Source: Bacteroidales bacterium
GTDB lineage: Bacteria > Bacteroidota > Bacteroidia > Bacteroidales > FEN-979
DNA length: 64,000 nt
Direction of reading: 5' to 3'
Assembly (NCBI GenBank): GCA_023229525.1
Contig: JALNZC010000017.1
Coordinates: forward strand, 1 to 64,000
Below are positions 1-9,533 of the stretch, piece after piece. The translations under genes were made by a program, and so were the position numbers. Position 1 is the stretch's first letter; the number at the start of each line of letters is the position of its first letter. The notes under the pieces were generated by a model that was not told where the DNA came from, made no database searches, and saw only the letters and a program-made list of their open reading frames with translations.

Positions 1-1
1 G

Positions 2-1831
2 AGCGCCCTAAACACTCCTCCTTTTCTAAATGTTTACAAAAATGACGGAAGCGGCTGGTTTGATCCGAATCCTTTTCAACCCTCGTGGGAAAACCCGGTC
101 GCTTATATGGAAGGGCCCTCACAAAAAGCCGAGGATTTCCGTCTTTTCGGCAATCTGAATGCAGCGGCTACTATCATCAAGGGACTCACCTTTAAAACAA
201 ATTTTGGAATCGATTTTCAAAATCACCAGTGGGATTACTATCTTGATCCGGTTCGTACCAATTATGGCCGTCAGCAAAACGGAATCGGCCAATCCGACAA
301 ATCGAACAGCCTGACCTGGCTGTGGGAAAATACATTGGACTATGCAAAGTCCTTCGGTAATCATAAAATTACTGCTCTCGCAGGCGCCAGTATCCAAAAA
401 TATAAAAATAACGATTCTTATATTTGGGGCAATGATTTTCCCGCGGATGTCTCCGTTACAACCCTGAATGCCGCCAACACGGTGAGGGGATCAACCGGTA
501 CAAATGAATGGGCCCTGGCTTCTTTCTTTGGCAGAGCTACATACGATTACCATAGCAAATATTACTTTACAGCTAGTCTGCGATATGATGGTTCATCCAA
601 ACTGGCTAACCCCTGGGGACTTATGCCAGCATTTTCTGCAGGCTGGCGTATTTCAGCCGAACCATTTATGAAAAAAGTGACGGTAATAAACGACCTGAAA
701 CTCCGGGGAGGTTGGGGAAGAAATGGCAACCAGGAAGGAATACCCAATTATGCGCGTTTCGGTCTTGTGAATTATTATCCCCGTCCTGCCACCAATCCGC
801 TTTCAGGACCGGCTTCTGTCCAGGTTACATACGGAAATCCCGATCTGAAATGGGAGACCACAGATCAGACAAACATCGGTATCGATCTTTCCCTATTCAA
901 TTCCCGTATCACATTAAATGTTGATGCATACTTAAAAATAACAAACGATGTCTTGTTGAATGTTCAACTTCCGGCTACCTTACCGATTACCACCATTCAA
1001 ACCAATGCAGGAAAGATTGAAAACAAAGGAATTGAATTCGATCTGAAAACTGTCAATATCGCAAAAAAACTGAGATGGGATACTGATTTCAATCTTTCAT
1101 TAAATAAAAATAGAGTGAAATCGCTGAAATACACCGATGTATATTATTTCGGCCGTATCTACAGTAATAACCAGGATGTGGCCATTGTAAAAGCTGGTTT
1201 GCCGCTCGGTACATTTTACGGATATGTTTCCGAAGGCGTTGATCCGAAAACAGGAAATATAAAGTACGCAGACTTGAATAATAATGGGATCCTTGATCCA
1301 GGTGACCGTACAGTTATCGGGCATGCGCAACCCCTTTACATGTTTGGTATTACCAATTCCTTCTCTTTCTACCGATTCGATCTGTCAATATTCTTTCAGG
1401 GCAGCGTAGGAAATGATATCTATAACGCCACCCGGATTGACCTCGAAGGAATGTTTGACAGTAAGAACCAATCGGTAAAAGTACTTGACCGTTGGACGCC
1501 TACAAACACAATTACCGATATCCCAAAGGCTGTAGGCGGGGGTAATGTTGATAATGTCCGTAATTCAACCCGTTTTGTCGAAGATGGATCCTATGTGCGG
1601 CTCAAATCAGTCACACTCTCGTACAAAGTCTTCGAAAACAAGAAAAAAATCAAAGGCGCCCCGAAACTCACGGTATATGTGACCGGTCAGAACCTCCTGA
1701 CCTTCACAAAATACACCGGTTTTGACCCGGAGGTGAACGCATATGGAAACAGCGCTACAGAGATGGGAATTGACTATGGCACCTATCCCCAGGCAATCAC
1801 TTTTATCACCGGCTTAAACATTGAATTTTAA
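2..1831 (+). CDS. SusC/RagA-family TonB-linked outer-membrane transporter, C-terminal part
   Basis: The gene starts left of the window; the frame is open from base 2, giving about 609 C-terminal residues. They correspond to the beta-barrel of a TonB-dependent transporter of the SusC/RagA type that imports oligosaccharides across the outer membrane. Family signs are the near-terminal stretch LTVYVTGQNLLTFTKYTGFD, the GxYPQ-like motif and a final aromatic residue (GLNIEF), typical of barrel ends recognised by the BAM machinery. The TonB box, carboxypeptidase-like domain and plug lie outside the window. A SusD partner begins 10 bases after the stop, as expected for a polysaccharide utilisation locus. 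The substrate is inferred from the GH30 genes downstream to be a beta-glucan, probably beta-1,6-linked. Confidence 0.95.
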   Translation, partial: SALNTPPFLNVYKNDGSGWFDPNPFQPSWENPVAYMEGPSQKAEDFRLFGNLNAAATIIKGLTFKTNFGIDFQNHQWDYYLDPVRTNYGRQQNGIGQSDKSNSLTWLWENTLDYAKSFGNHKITALAGASIQKYKNNDSYIWGNDFPADVSVTTLNAANTVRGSTGTNEWALASFFGRATYDYHSKYYFTASLRYDGSSKLANPWGLMPAFSAGWRISAEPFMKKVTVINDLKLRGGWGRNGNQEGIPNYARFGLVNYYPRPATNPLSGPASVQVTYGNPDLKWETTDQTNIGIDLSLFNSRITLNVDAYLKITNDVLLNVQLPATLPITTIQTNAGKIENKGIEFDLKTVNIAKKLRWDTDFNLSLNKNRVKSLKYTDVYYFGRIYSNNQDVAIVKAGLPLGTFYGYVSEGVDPKTGNIKYADLNNNGILDPGDRTVIGHAQPLYMFGITNSFSFYRFDLSIFFQGSVGNDIYNATRIDLEGMFDSKNQSVKVLDRWTPTNTITDIPKAVGGGNVDNVRNSTRFVEDGSYVRLKSVTLSYKVFENKKKIKGAPKLTVYVTGQNLLTFTKYTGFDPEVNAYGNSATEMGIDYGTYPQAITFITGLNIEF

Positions 1832-1841
1832 ATCTATTGAT

Positions 1842-3308
1842 ATGAAAAAGATAACCATTCTTTCCACTTTATTTGTTGTTTTAATTACCTTCCCTTCTTG
1901 TAAAAAATTCCTTGATCTGAAACCGGTTTCTCAGGGAATTGCAGTTGAAAATACCGCTGCCGATAGCGTTTTATTTAAATCGGCTGCAGAAGCTGAAGCT
2001 GCACTGGCGGGAGCTTATTCTGATTTTAAAAATGAATATTATCAGCTCGATTACTTTGTGAACGGAGATGCACAAGCCGACGATGCATACGCAGGAGGCG
2101 ATAATGCTGCTAATTTCCAGATCGATGACTTTGTGCTCGATGCTACCAATTCAAATGTAAGCCGTGATTATGGTTACCTCTATTCCACCATCGGTAAAAC
2201 AAACACCGTAATCAATAATGTCAATGCTGTGACAGATCCGGCTCTTACGCCGGAAAGGAAAAAGGAAATGATTGCAGAAGCCTCGTTCATCAGGGCTTTT
2301 ATGTATTTTCAACTGGTACAACTCTGGGGCGATGTACCACTTCAACTAAAAGATGTCAAAACTATCAGCGCCAGTAACCTGGAGGAGATCTATCCCATTC
2401 TGTTCCCTCCGCGTAAACCGGTTGCCGACATTTATAAACAGATCATTGCCGATCTGGAAGTGGCCCGTGCAGGCGTGAAACCCACCGGCCCGAACAAAGG
2501 TTATGCGACTACCGGAGTGGTAAATTCTGTTCTGGCGTATGTTTATGCAACTCAGACACCCCATGATTATAATAAGGTATTGGGTTATTGCAATGATGTC
2601 ATCGCTGGTGGATACAGTCTGCTGCCGAAGTATGATGATCTGTGGGATAACAACCATAGAAATTCCAGCGAAGCCATCTGGGAAATCAATTATACCGGAG
2701 GTTCTACGGATGGTAACTGGGGTGTAAAAATTTTCCGTGGACTCGACTGGAAAAAGTTCAATCTTCCGGCTAACGATCTTGTTAAAGCTTTTGATCAGGA
2801 ACAGGATACTGCACGGAAAAGATCATCCATCATCTTTCTTGATGTTACCGGATTATGGTCAGACTGGCACTGGCCTCAGAACAATTATCCTTTTATCAAT
2901 AAATACAGGAATTTCGTGGAAGGCAGCAATCAGAACTATATTTTTATCCGTCTGGCTGATATCTTATTACTGAAAGCCGAAGCCTTGAACGAGACTGGAG
3001 ATATCCAGGGAGCAGCAGCGCTGGTTAACCAGATAAGAAACCGGGTTTACCTGCCAAATACAACGGCTTCAACCCAGGCGGAAATGCGTCTTGCTGTTGA
3101 AAAAGAGAGAAGGCTTGAATTGGCTTTTGAAGCCCATCGGTGGTTTGACCTTAAACGGAATGGCAGGGCAATCGATGTAATGAATAATGCAACAGGTCCG
3201 AATGGGGAACCATTGGGCTATCATCTTACCCAAAACAGGCTTGTATGGCCAATCCCTCAGGCGGAATTGGATAAAAACTCCAAATTAATACAAAATCCTG
3301 GCTACTAA
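1842..3308 (+). CDS. SusD/RagB-family surface glycan-binding lipoprotein
   Basis: SusD-like lipoprotein that caps the SusC barrel and binds the target glycan at the cell surface. The ATG at 1842 is chosen because it opens a lipoprotein signal peptide (MKKITILSTL, lipobox FPSC with Cys20); an upstream in-frame TTG would put extra polar residues before the signal and overlap susC. The 488-residue length and the helical TPR-like pattern with the C-terminal RRLELAFEAHRWFDLKR segment are typical of the RagB/SusD family. It lies 10 bases after SusC and 26 bases before a GH30 lipoprotein, so the three are probably co-transcribed. Confidence 0.95.
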   Translation: MKKITILSTLFVVLITFPSCKKFLDLKPVSQGIAVENTAADSVLFKSAAEAEAALAGAYSDFKNEYYQLDYFVNGDAQADDAYAGGDNAANFQIDDFVLDATNSNVSRDYGYLYSTIGKTNTVINNVNAVTDPALTPERKKEMIAEASFIRAFMYFQLVQLWGDVPLQLKDVKTISASNLEEIYPILFPPRKPVADIYKQIIADLEVARAGVKPTGPNKGYATTGVVNSVLAYVYATQTPHDYNKVLGYCNDVIAGGYSLLPKYDDLWDNNHRNSSEAIWEINYTGGSTDGNWGVKIFRGLDWKKFNLPANDLVKAFDQEQDTARKRSSIIFLDVTGLWSDWHWPQNNYPFINKYRNFVEGSNQNYIFIRLADILLLKAEALNETGDIQGAAALVNQIRNRVYLPNTTASTQAEMRLAVEKERRLELAFEAHRWFDLKRNGRAIDVMNNATGPNGEPLGYHLTQNRLVWPIPQAELDKNSKLIQNPGY

Positions 3309-3334
3309 AAGAGTTACTTAAAAAAAAAACCAAC

Positions 3335-4813
3335 ATGCCAGATTATTTTATATTGAAGAATTATTTGTTGCTAAAATGGATTTTGACAATTGGAATTTTC
3401 TTTTGTCTTTCAGGATGCAAAAGCAAACAAAACAACGATAATCCGGAACCTCCCGGTCCTGTTGTGACCGGTAAGGCACAGGTCTGGCTTACCAAAGGTG
3501 ACAAATCAAAGCTTTTAAACAGAGAAGCTGATCTGTCAATCACGGGAAGCACTTCATCAAACTGGCCTGTCATTACAGTTGATACCACCTTTAAGTATCA
3601 GGTAATGGAAGGTTTTGGCGCTGCGCTTACAGGCTCCTCAGCCTATCTGCTTCACCAAAGAATGGATGTTACCACACGAGCTGCAACACTTCAGAAGTTA
3701 TTTGACCCCGAAAATGGAATCGGCATTTCATACCTGCGGCTGACCATGGGCGCTTCCGACTTTTCTCTCTCGGATTTTTCTTATGATGATCCCCCTGCCG
3801 GTGAAACAGATTTTGATCTTCAACACTTTTCTCTGGGACCCGACAATGACGATGTGGTTCCGGTTTTAAAGGAAATCCTTCAGATTTCACCGTCAATAGG
3901 ACTCATGGGATCACCATGGAGTCCTCCTGCCTGGATGAAAACCAACAACAGCATGAAAGGAGGAAAACTTAAAACCACTTGCTACAGTGTTTATGCCGAC
4001 TATTTTGTCAGATATATTCAGGCGATGCAAAGCCATGGGATCACCATTTCAGCCGTGACACTACAAAATGAACCACTCTATTTCACAGCCAGTTACCCTT
4101 GTATGGAAATGCAACCCGAAGAACAACTGGTATTTATCAAAAACAATGTCGGACCGAAATTTTCTGCTGCTGGCATCAATACGAAGATCATCATTTATGA
4201 TCACAACTGGGATAATACCAGTTATGCAATTTCCATTCTGAATGATGCAACTGCCAGGCAATACATCGCCGGAACAGCCTTTCATGCATATGCAGGTGAT
4301 GTTTCTGCCATGAGTACGGTCCACTATGCCCATCCCGACAAAGACCTTTATTTTACCGAAATTTCCGGAGGGGCCTGGGCTGTGAATTTTGGTTCAAACC
4401 TAATGTGGAATATGAAAAATATATTCATCGGTACCACTTTGAATTGGTCTCGGACAGCCTTGCTATGGAATCTTGCCCTGGATCAGAATTGGGGACCACA
4501 GAATAATGGGTGTTCAAATTGCAGGGGAGTCATTACCTACAATGTTTCGAACGGTCAGATCACTTATAATGAGGAGTATTATTCCATTGCTCATTTCTCA
4601 AAGTTTGTAAGACCAGGTGCAACAAGGGTTACGGCAACACTTCAGCAAGCCTTGACCAATTTACAAGCTGTCGCATTTATAAATAGCGATGGATCAAAAG
4701 TGCTGGTCGTTTGCAACGATGGCAGTGATTTTAAAACCTTCACTGTAAAACAAGGGAAAAGGTTTTTTGCTTATTCCATTTCTCCCCAGTCAGTCGTAAC
4801 TTTAACCTGGTAA
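3335..4813 (+). CDS. GH30 glycoside hydrolase, surface lipoprotein (probable endo-beta-1,6-glucanase type)
   Basis: Retaining glycosidase of family GH30 (clan GH-A), 492 residues. An N-terminal signal ends in a lipobox (CLSGC, Cys28), so the enzyme is probably on the cell surface. Visible family motifs are the GFGAALTGSSAYLL entry of the barrel, the acid/base Glu246 in LQNEPL, the nucleophile Glu342 in YFTEISGG, and a C-terminal beta-sandwich. Its place directly after SusC/SusD matches pustulan (beta-1,6-glucan) loci in Bacteroides, where a GH30_3 enzyme is the endo-acting surface enzyme. The subfamily is inferred; glucosylceramidase-like GH30_1 is the alternative. Confidence 0.92.
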   Translation: MPDYFILKNYLLLKWILTIGIFFCLSGCKSKQNNDNPEPPGPVVTGKAQVWLTKGDKSKLLNREADLSITGSTSSNWPVITVDTTFKYQVMEGFGAALTGSSAYLLHQRMDVTTRAATLQKLFDPENGIGISYLRLTMGASDFSLSDFSYDDPPAGETDFDLQHFSLGPDNDDVVPVLKEILQISPSIGLMGSPWSPPAWMKTNNSMKGGKLKTTCYSVYADYFVRYIQAMQSHGITISAVTLQNEPLYFTASYPCMEMQPEEQLVFIKNNVGPKFSAAGINTKIIIYDHNWDNTSYAISILNDATARQYIAGTAFHAYAGDVSAMSTVHYAHPDKDLYFTEISGGAWAVNFGSNLMWNMKNIFIGTTLNWSRTALLWNLALDQNWGPQNNGCSNCRGVITYNVSNGQITYNEEYYSIAHFSKFVRPGATRVTATLQQALTNLQAVAFINSDGSKVLVVCNDGSDFKTFTVKQGKRFFAYSISPQSVVTLTW

Positions 4814-4872
4814 TCACAAGCGGTTTTAAATCGATTGACCTGTCATTTCAACGATCATTAACAATTATTTTT

Positions 4873-6318
4873 ATGAGTAGGAATCTCCTCTTTTTTTTCA
4901 GCTGTTTGTTTTTAACAGCCCTGAATGCTCAAACTCAAAAGCAAAACATTGTTCCGGATAAAAAAGTAACAGTCATCACTACTGCCGACAGTACGAAATT
5001 CCGGCTTACGGAAACTGCCACGCTTCAACTTTCATTGCGCGGGCAACCCTTGGAAACGGAACCCTGCATTTTCATTGATTCGGCCCGTCAATTTCAGACT
5101 TTTATCGGCATCGGTGGTGCTTTGACTGATGCTGCAGCTGAAACGTTCTTTAAATTGTCACCGAAGCAGCAGGATGCTTTTTTAGAAGCGTATTTCGATA
5201 AAGAAAAAGGGATTGGTTATACCCTTGCCCGAACCAACATGAACAGCTGCGATTTTTCGTCTGATATGTACACCAGTACTGATGAAAATGACAAAGATCT
5301 GAAGACCTTCAACATAAACCACGATTTGAAATTCAAAGTCCCCTTTATAAAAAGGGCCTTTGAAACTGCAAAAGGCAAGTTAAAACTTTTTATCAGTCCG
5401 TGGAGTCCACCTGCCTGGATGAAAGACAATAAAAATATGCTGCACGGAGGAAAACTGTTACCGGAATGGTACTCGTCGTGGGCCAATTACTATATCAGGT
5501 TTATCATGGCTTATCAAATGAATGGTATTCCGGTATGGGGACTCTCGGTTCAGAATGAACCCATGGCAACTCAAACCTGGGAATCATGTATCTATACTGC
5601 AGAAGAGGAACGCGATTTCATAAAAAACTATCTGGGCCCTGCCCTCTGGAAAAATAATCTCCGGGATAAAAAACTGATTGCCTGGGACCATAACCGGGAT
5701 CTTATTTACCAACGTGCCTCGGTACTTTTAAGTGATAAGGAATCGTCAAAATATATCTGGGGAATTGGCTTTCATTGGTATGAAAGCTGGACAGGTGCAG
5801 CCATCCCGGAGAATATAAAACGGGTGGCTGAAGCATTTCCGGATAAGCAGTTGTTGCTCACAGAAGCGTGCAATTACCCGTTCAGCTGGGAAACCATTGA
5901 TCAATGGCAATGGGGTGAGAATTATGGATCATCTATGATCAGCGATTTCAATAATGGAGCCTGTGCATGGACCGACTGGAATATCCTCCTTGATGAAACC
6001 GGAGGGCCCAATCATGTGAATAATTTCTGTTTTGCACCGGTTCATGCCGATACAAGAAGCGACCAGCTTCATTTCATGAATTCATATTACTACATCGGGC
6101 ATTTTTCACGGTATATCCGCCCCGGAGCAAGACGAATTGCCTGTTCATCAAGCCGGGCACAGTTACTTGCCACCGGTTTTAAAAATCAGGACGGATCTCT
6201 GGCCATTATAGTTATGAACCCGGGTAAAACGAAAGTTGTTTACCATCTTTACATCGGAAATCAGGCAGCGGAAACGATAGGCCTCCCACACTCAATCGTC
6301 ACTTTCTTAGTGGATTGA
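4873..6318 (+). CDS. GH30 glycoside hydrolase, secreted
   Basis: Second GH30 enzyme, 481 residues, with a classical signal peptide (LTALNAQ) and no lipobox, so probably periplasmic or secreted rather than anchored. The acid/base Glu229 (VQNEPM) and nucleophile Glu331 (LLTEACNY) are present, as is the GGALTDAAAETF motif near the N-terminus. It is clearly diverged from the GH30 just upstream (for example TEACNY against TEISGG), which suggests a different subfamily and a division of labour, with a surface endo-enzyme and a second enzyme on the released products. It lies 59 bases after the first GH30 on the same strand. Confidence 0.92.
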   Translation: MSRNLLFFFSCLFLTALNAQTQKQNIVPDKKVTVITTADSTKFRLTETATLQLSLRGQPLETEPCIFIDSARQFQTFIGIGGALTDAAAETFFKLSPKQQDAFLEAYFDKEKGIGYTLARTNMNSCDFSSDMYTSTDENDKDLKTFNINHDLKFKVPFIKRAFETAKGKLKLFISPWSPPAWMKDNKNMLHGGKLLPEWYSSWANYYIRFIMAYQMNGIPVWGLSVQNEPMATQTWESCIYTAEEERDFIKNYLGPALWKNNLRDKKLIAWDHNRDLIYQRASVLLSDKESSKYIWGIGFHWYESWTGAAIPENIKRVAEAFPDKQLLLTEACNYPFSWETIDQWQWGENYGSSMISDFNNGACAWTDWNILLDETGGPNHVNNFCFAPVHADTRSDQLHFMNSYYYIGHFSRYIRPGARRIACSSSRAQLLATGFKNQDGSLAIIVMNPGKTKVVYHLYIGNQAAETIGLPHSIVTFLVD

Positions 6319-6550
6319 ATTCCTGTAGCCCCATTCTATGTTGGTTAACAACAGGTGAACAGGAAATTTGAATTATTCGTACCAGGTGAATAAACGCTTC
6401 TGGATGTTAAAAAAAAGTATTAATTTTATCATTGAATTCTACAAATTTTTATTATTTTTACATCTTAAAGTTAAACGTCAGATTTTATTATAGTTATACT
6501 AAATACTAATGCTGAAAAATCAACTCTTAATTTTTTCTTTTAATAAAAAG

Positions 6551-6579
6551 TTGTTTTAACAAAATATATATTATCTTTG
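6551..6579 (+). promoter_or_regulatory. Bacteroidota-type promoter for the T9SS surface protein
   Basis: The spacer 6319-6616 holds no gene and is very AT-rich. Near its end a TTG at 6551 is followed after 18 bases by TATCTTTG at 6572-6579, matching the Bacteroidetes sigma consensus (TTG / TAnnTTTG). The predicted transcript starts about 30 bases before the ATG at 6617. This suggests the surface protein gene has its own promoter in addition to read-through from the SusC/SusD/GH30 genes. Nothing else was recognised in the spacer. Confidence 0.55.
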
Positions 6580-6616
6580 AATCAGAAAATCTATTTATTA
6601 ACCTAAAATTAATCTT

Positions 6617-8524
6617 ATGAAAAAATTATTACTCATTTCGTTTATTTTGCTGGCGATGGCCGGCATATCGGTGGCTCAGGTTATCGAAAACTTTGAATCC
6701 ATCAAGATGAATCTGATGCTGGGCGGTACAACTGACAACAGTACCATGACCGTTGTTCCTAACCCTCATAGGTTTGGACTTGACTCTACTGAATATGTTG
6801 TCAATTTTTTCCGTAGCAAAAACGGTGTGCCCTGGGGTGGTTTTTATGCTACTGTTGGCACCCCTGTGGATTTTACAGTCAACAAATTTGTGCACGTTAA
6901 AGTTTGGAAACCCCGTATCAGCCCTAATAAATTTAAGATTGAAGGCGGAGTTGCCGGAGATCTTGAAATTTTTGCAAAATATCCGCAAACAGTGGTCAAT
7001 GGATGGGAAGATATTGTATTCGATTTCCGTTCCAAAACAGGTACCTATCCCAAAGTACAGTTTATGCCCGACTTTGAGGATCCCCTTACACTTACGGATG
7101 ACATTACCATCTATTTCGACGAGATCATGGTCAATAACGATTCCCTGCCGAATACCCCGACAGGTTATATGATTGAAGATTATGAAAGTATCCCGTTAAA
7201 TGTGATGGTTAACGGTACGACAGACGCCAGTTATATGGTTAAAGTCCCGAATCCCGCCCCGGGTGGTATTAATATGAGCAACTATGTGGTAAAATTTTTA
7301 CGTGATAAAAATGGTTGGCCCTGGGATGGTTTCTGGTCGCCAACACCTGTTGATGTTACCACCAACAAATACATGCACGTAAAGGTTTATAAACCCCGTA
7401 CCAGTCCTATTAAATTTAAAATTGAAAAGAGTGGTGAGAATCACGAAATACTCTCATTAAACACGCAAACAATTATAAATGGATGGGAAGATATGGTATT
7501 TGACTTTTCTGCTTATACAGGTCCCTGGACCGTCATAGCATTTATGCCTGACTTTGAGGATCCAGTCACACTTGCAGATAGTATTGTCATCTATTTCGAC
7601 GATATTATCCTGAATAACAGTCCCAATCCGATCGTACCACCGGTTCAGAAAATTAATGTTGATATGCATGGAGCCCATCTCACCGCGGGACAACCCGTTT
7701 ATCTTTCCGGTGATTTTGGAGGCATCTATGGAACATGGGCTGAACCAGGCACGATTGCCGGAAACGAGATGACCGACCCAGAAGGTGACTCGATTTATTC
7801 CCTTACCATGAACCTTGCTTCAGCCATTTATAAATTCAAATTCTTCAAAGGTGCCGGCTGGAACGGCGGCGAAAATGTAAGTGCTGATCGTACGCTCACG
7901 GTAACCGGTGATTTCAATAATACTTATAAATTCGGGAAAAGCCCTGCAAGTGTAAATTTCAAAGTTGACATGAAGGGATCCGGACTTGCAGGAGAAACTG
8001 TTTATGTTGCCGGGAATTTTGGTGGCATCTACGGATCATGGAATGCACCTGGCACCAATTTGAACAATGTATTGACAGCAGGCACTCCCGCTACTGACTC
8101 GATTTATTCCATTTTTATGGTTCTTGATTCAATCGGCACTTACCAGCTTAAATTCTTCAAAGGCGCTGGTTGGAATGGCGGCGAATGGACCGGAGATCCC
8201 AACAGAATCTATAAAATACGTCAGGATACTATTTTTAATCTCAAATGGGGTATGAAATACCCTGAAGGGATAAGCGAAAATTTACTGACGGGTAAAATCC
8301 AGGTCTATCCAAATCCGGTGAAAGAGATTCTGAATATAGTATCATCAACTGAATTGAACCAGATTGTCATTACCAATATGATCGGACAGGATGTATTCCG
8401 TTTGAACAATGTTGGCTTAGGACAGAAAGCAATAAATGTTTCAGAACTTTCCAAAGGAGTGTATTTCATTACATTCTATGGAAAATCAGGGGGCAAGCTT
8501 ACTCAAAAAATCTTAAAGTATTAA
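6617..8524 (+). CDS. Secreted repetitive carbohydrate-binding-like protein with T9SS sorting domain
   Basis: 635-residue exported protein (signal peptide ending VAQ). It contains two internal duplications. Two beta-rich domains of about 155 residues (around 22-180 and 185-340) share NGWEDxVFDF, FMPDFEDP and IYFDxI. Two further domains of about 100 residues (around 345-450 and 453-555) share VDMxG, GDFGGIYGxW and KFFKGAGWNGGE. The last 75 residues (VYPNPVKEIL to KGVYFITF) are a type A T9SS C-terminal sorting domain, so it is exported by the Por system and attached at the surface. No catalytic domain is recognised. Next to GH30 enzymes, a glycan-binding role is inferred, as for the surface glycan-binding proteins of Bacteroides loci. 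Confidence 0.85.
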   Translation: MKKLLLISFILLAMAGISVAQVIENFESIKMNLMLGGTTDNSTMTVVPNPHRFGLDSTEYVVNFFRSKNGVPWGGFYATVGTPVDFTVNKFVHVKVWKPRISPNKFKIEGGVAGDLEIFAKYPQTVVNGWEDIVFDFRSKTGTYPKVQFMPDFEDPLTLTDDITIYFDEIMVNNDSLPNTPTGYMIEDYESIPLNVMVNGTTDASYMVKVPNPAPGGINMSNYVVKFLRDKNGWPWDGFWSPTPVDVTTNKYMHVKVYKPRTSPIKFKIEKSGENHEILSLNTQTIINGWEDMVFDFSAYTGPWTVIAFMPDFEDPVTLADSIVIYFDDIILNNSPNPIVPPVQKINVDMHGAHLTAGQPVYLSGDFGGIYGTWAEPGTIAGNEMTDPEGDSIYSLTMNLASAIYKFKFFKGAGWNGGENVSADRTLTVTGDFNNTYKFGKSPASVNFKVDMKGSGLAGETVYVAGNFGGIYGSWNAPGTNLNNVLTAGTPATDSIYSIFMVLDSIGTYQLKFFKGAGWNGGEWTGDPNRIYKIRQDTIFNLKWGMKYPEGISENLLTGKIQVYPNPVKEILNIVSSTELNQIVITNMIGQDVFRLNNVGLGQKAINVSELSKGVYFITFYGKSGGKLTQKILKY

Positions 8525-8541
8525 CCTCTGATTATCATATT

Positions 8542-8582
8542 AAAAGAAAGAGGCCGTCATTTTTAGTCGGCCTCTTTCTTTT
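8542..8582. terminator. Bidirectional intrinsic terminator
   Basis: A perfect 15-base-pair stem (AAAAGAAAGAGGCCG at 8542-8556, complement at 8568-8582) with an 11-base loop. It lies between the converging T9SS protein gene and miaA. The right arm ends in a T-rich run on the plus strand and the left arm begins with A-rich sequence, so the structure can work in both directions. Confidence 0.85.
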
Positions 8583-8632
8583 TATTCTTCCAATCCGGGT
8601 ACTTCTAATTGAAAATTACAACGTCCTTTTTT

Positions 8633-9532
8633 TTATTGGTTAATATGATTTTTAATAAAGACCATTTTTTCTTTCATGGGCCATCGGCCGTCAATCCATT
8701 GTATTTTAATCCCCTGCCTTTCCATACGGCGGAACCAGGTCATCTGGCGTTTTGAAAACTGGTGGATCGCCTTATTGAGTGAATTGAAAAGCTCTTCACC
8801 GGTAATCTGACCGGTTATGAAGAGGGTCCCGAATTTATATTCCAGACCATAGTGCATCAATTTATCGGGACTCACTCCATGAATGATAAGGCGCTCAATC
8901 TCTTCAGTCATCCCTCCAACCAATCGGTCCCTGAGCCGATCAGTGATCCGTTTTTTCAGCAATCCACGTGGGAAACCGATGCCGAAAACCGAAGACGGAA
9001 TAGCCGGAAAGGATTGCCCATGCCCGCCAAACCTGGCCTTATGCTCAATCTCAATGGCCCTGATCAGCCGGGTACGGTCTTCAAGATCCGTTTTATTATG
9101 CAGTGTTTTCCATGATTTCAGTAAGCCGGTTAGCTCCTGTTCGGTTTTATCTTCCAACGATTTGCGAAATAGTAGATCGTCCCGGACTTCCGTTAACCGG
9201 TAACCTTTAAGTACGGCATCAAGGTACATCCCGGATCCTCCGCAAAGAATGGGAAGCTTACCCCGTGCAATAATGTCGTGATAAACCGGTAAAAAATCCT
9301 GCTGATAACGAAAAATATTGTATTCCGACCCGGGTTCTGCAATATCGACCATGTGATAGGGGATGGGTTTACCTTCGATCACATAGTCATCATAATCTTT
9401 TCCCGTTCCGATGTCCATTCCCCGGTATACCTGTCTGGAATCGGCTGAAATCACCTCGCCATTCAATTCATAAGCTACCCGGGCAGCAAGGGCAGTTTTA
9501 CCTGAAGCGGTGGGACCGAGAATTGTCAGCAT
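8633..9532 (-). CDS. miaA: tRNA dimethylallyltransferase
   Basis: Transfers a dimethylallyl group from DMAPP to N6 of adenosine-37 in tRNAs that read UNN codons, in the cytoplasm. The protein of 299 residues has the P-loop GPTASGKT (6-13), the ISADSRQVYRGMDIGTGK motif that binds the tRNA and DMAPP, and the RxxLIRAIEI segment. Length is normal. The start is one base after the stop of the upstream dehydratase gene, so the two are probably co-transcribed, with the terminator at 8542-8582 ending the unit. Confidence 0.97.
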   Translation of the reverse strand: MLTILGPTASGKTALAARVAYELNGEVISADSRQVYRGMDIGTGKDYDDYVIEGKPIPYHMVDIAEPGSEYNIFRYQQDFLPVYHDIIARGKLPILCGGSGMYLDAVLKGYRLTEVRDDLLFRKSLEDKTEQELTGLLKSWKTLHNKTDLEDRTRLIRAIEIEHKARFGGHGQSFPAIPSSVFGIGFPRGLLKKRITDRLRDRLVGGMTEEIERLIIHGVSPDKLMHYGLEYKFGTLFITGQITGEELFNSLNKAIHQFSKRQMTWFRRMERQGIKIQWIDGRWPMKEKMVFIKNHINQ

Positions 9533-9533
9533 C

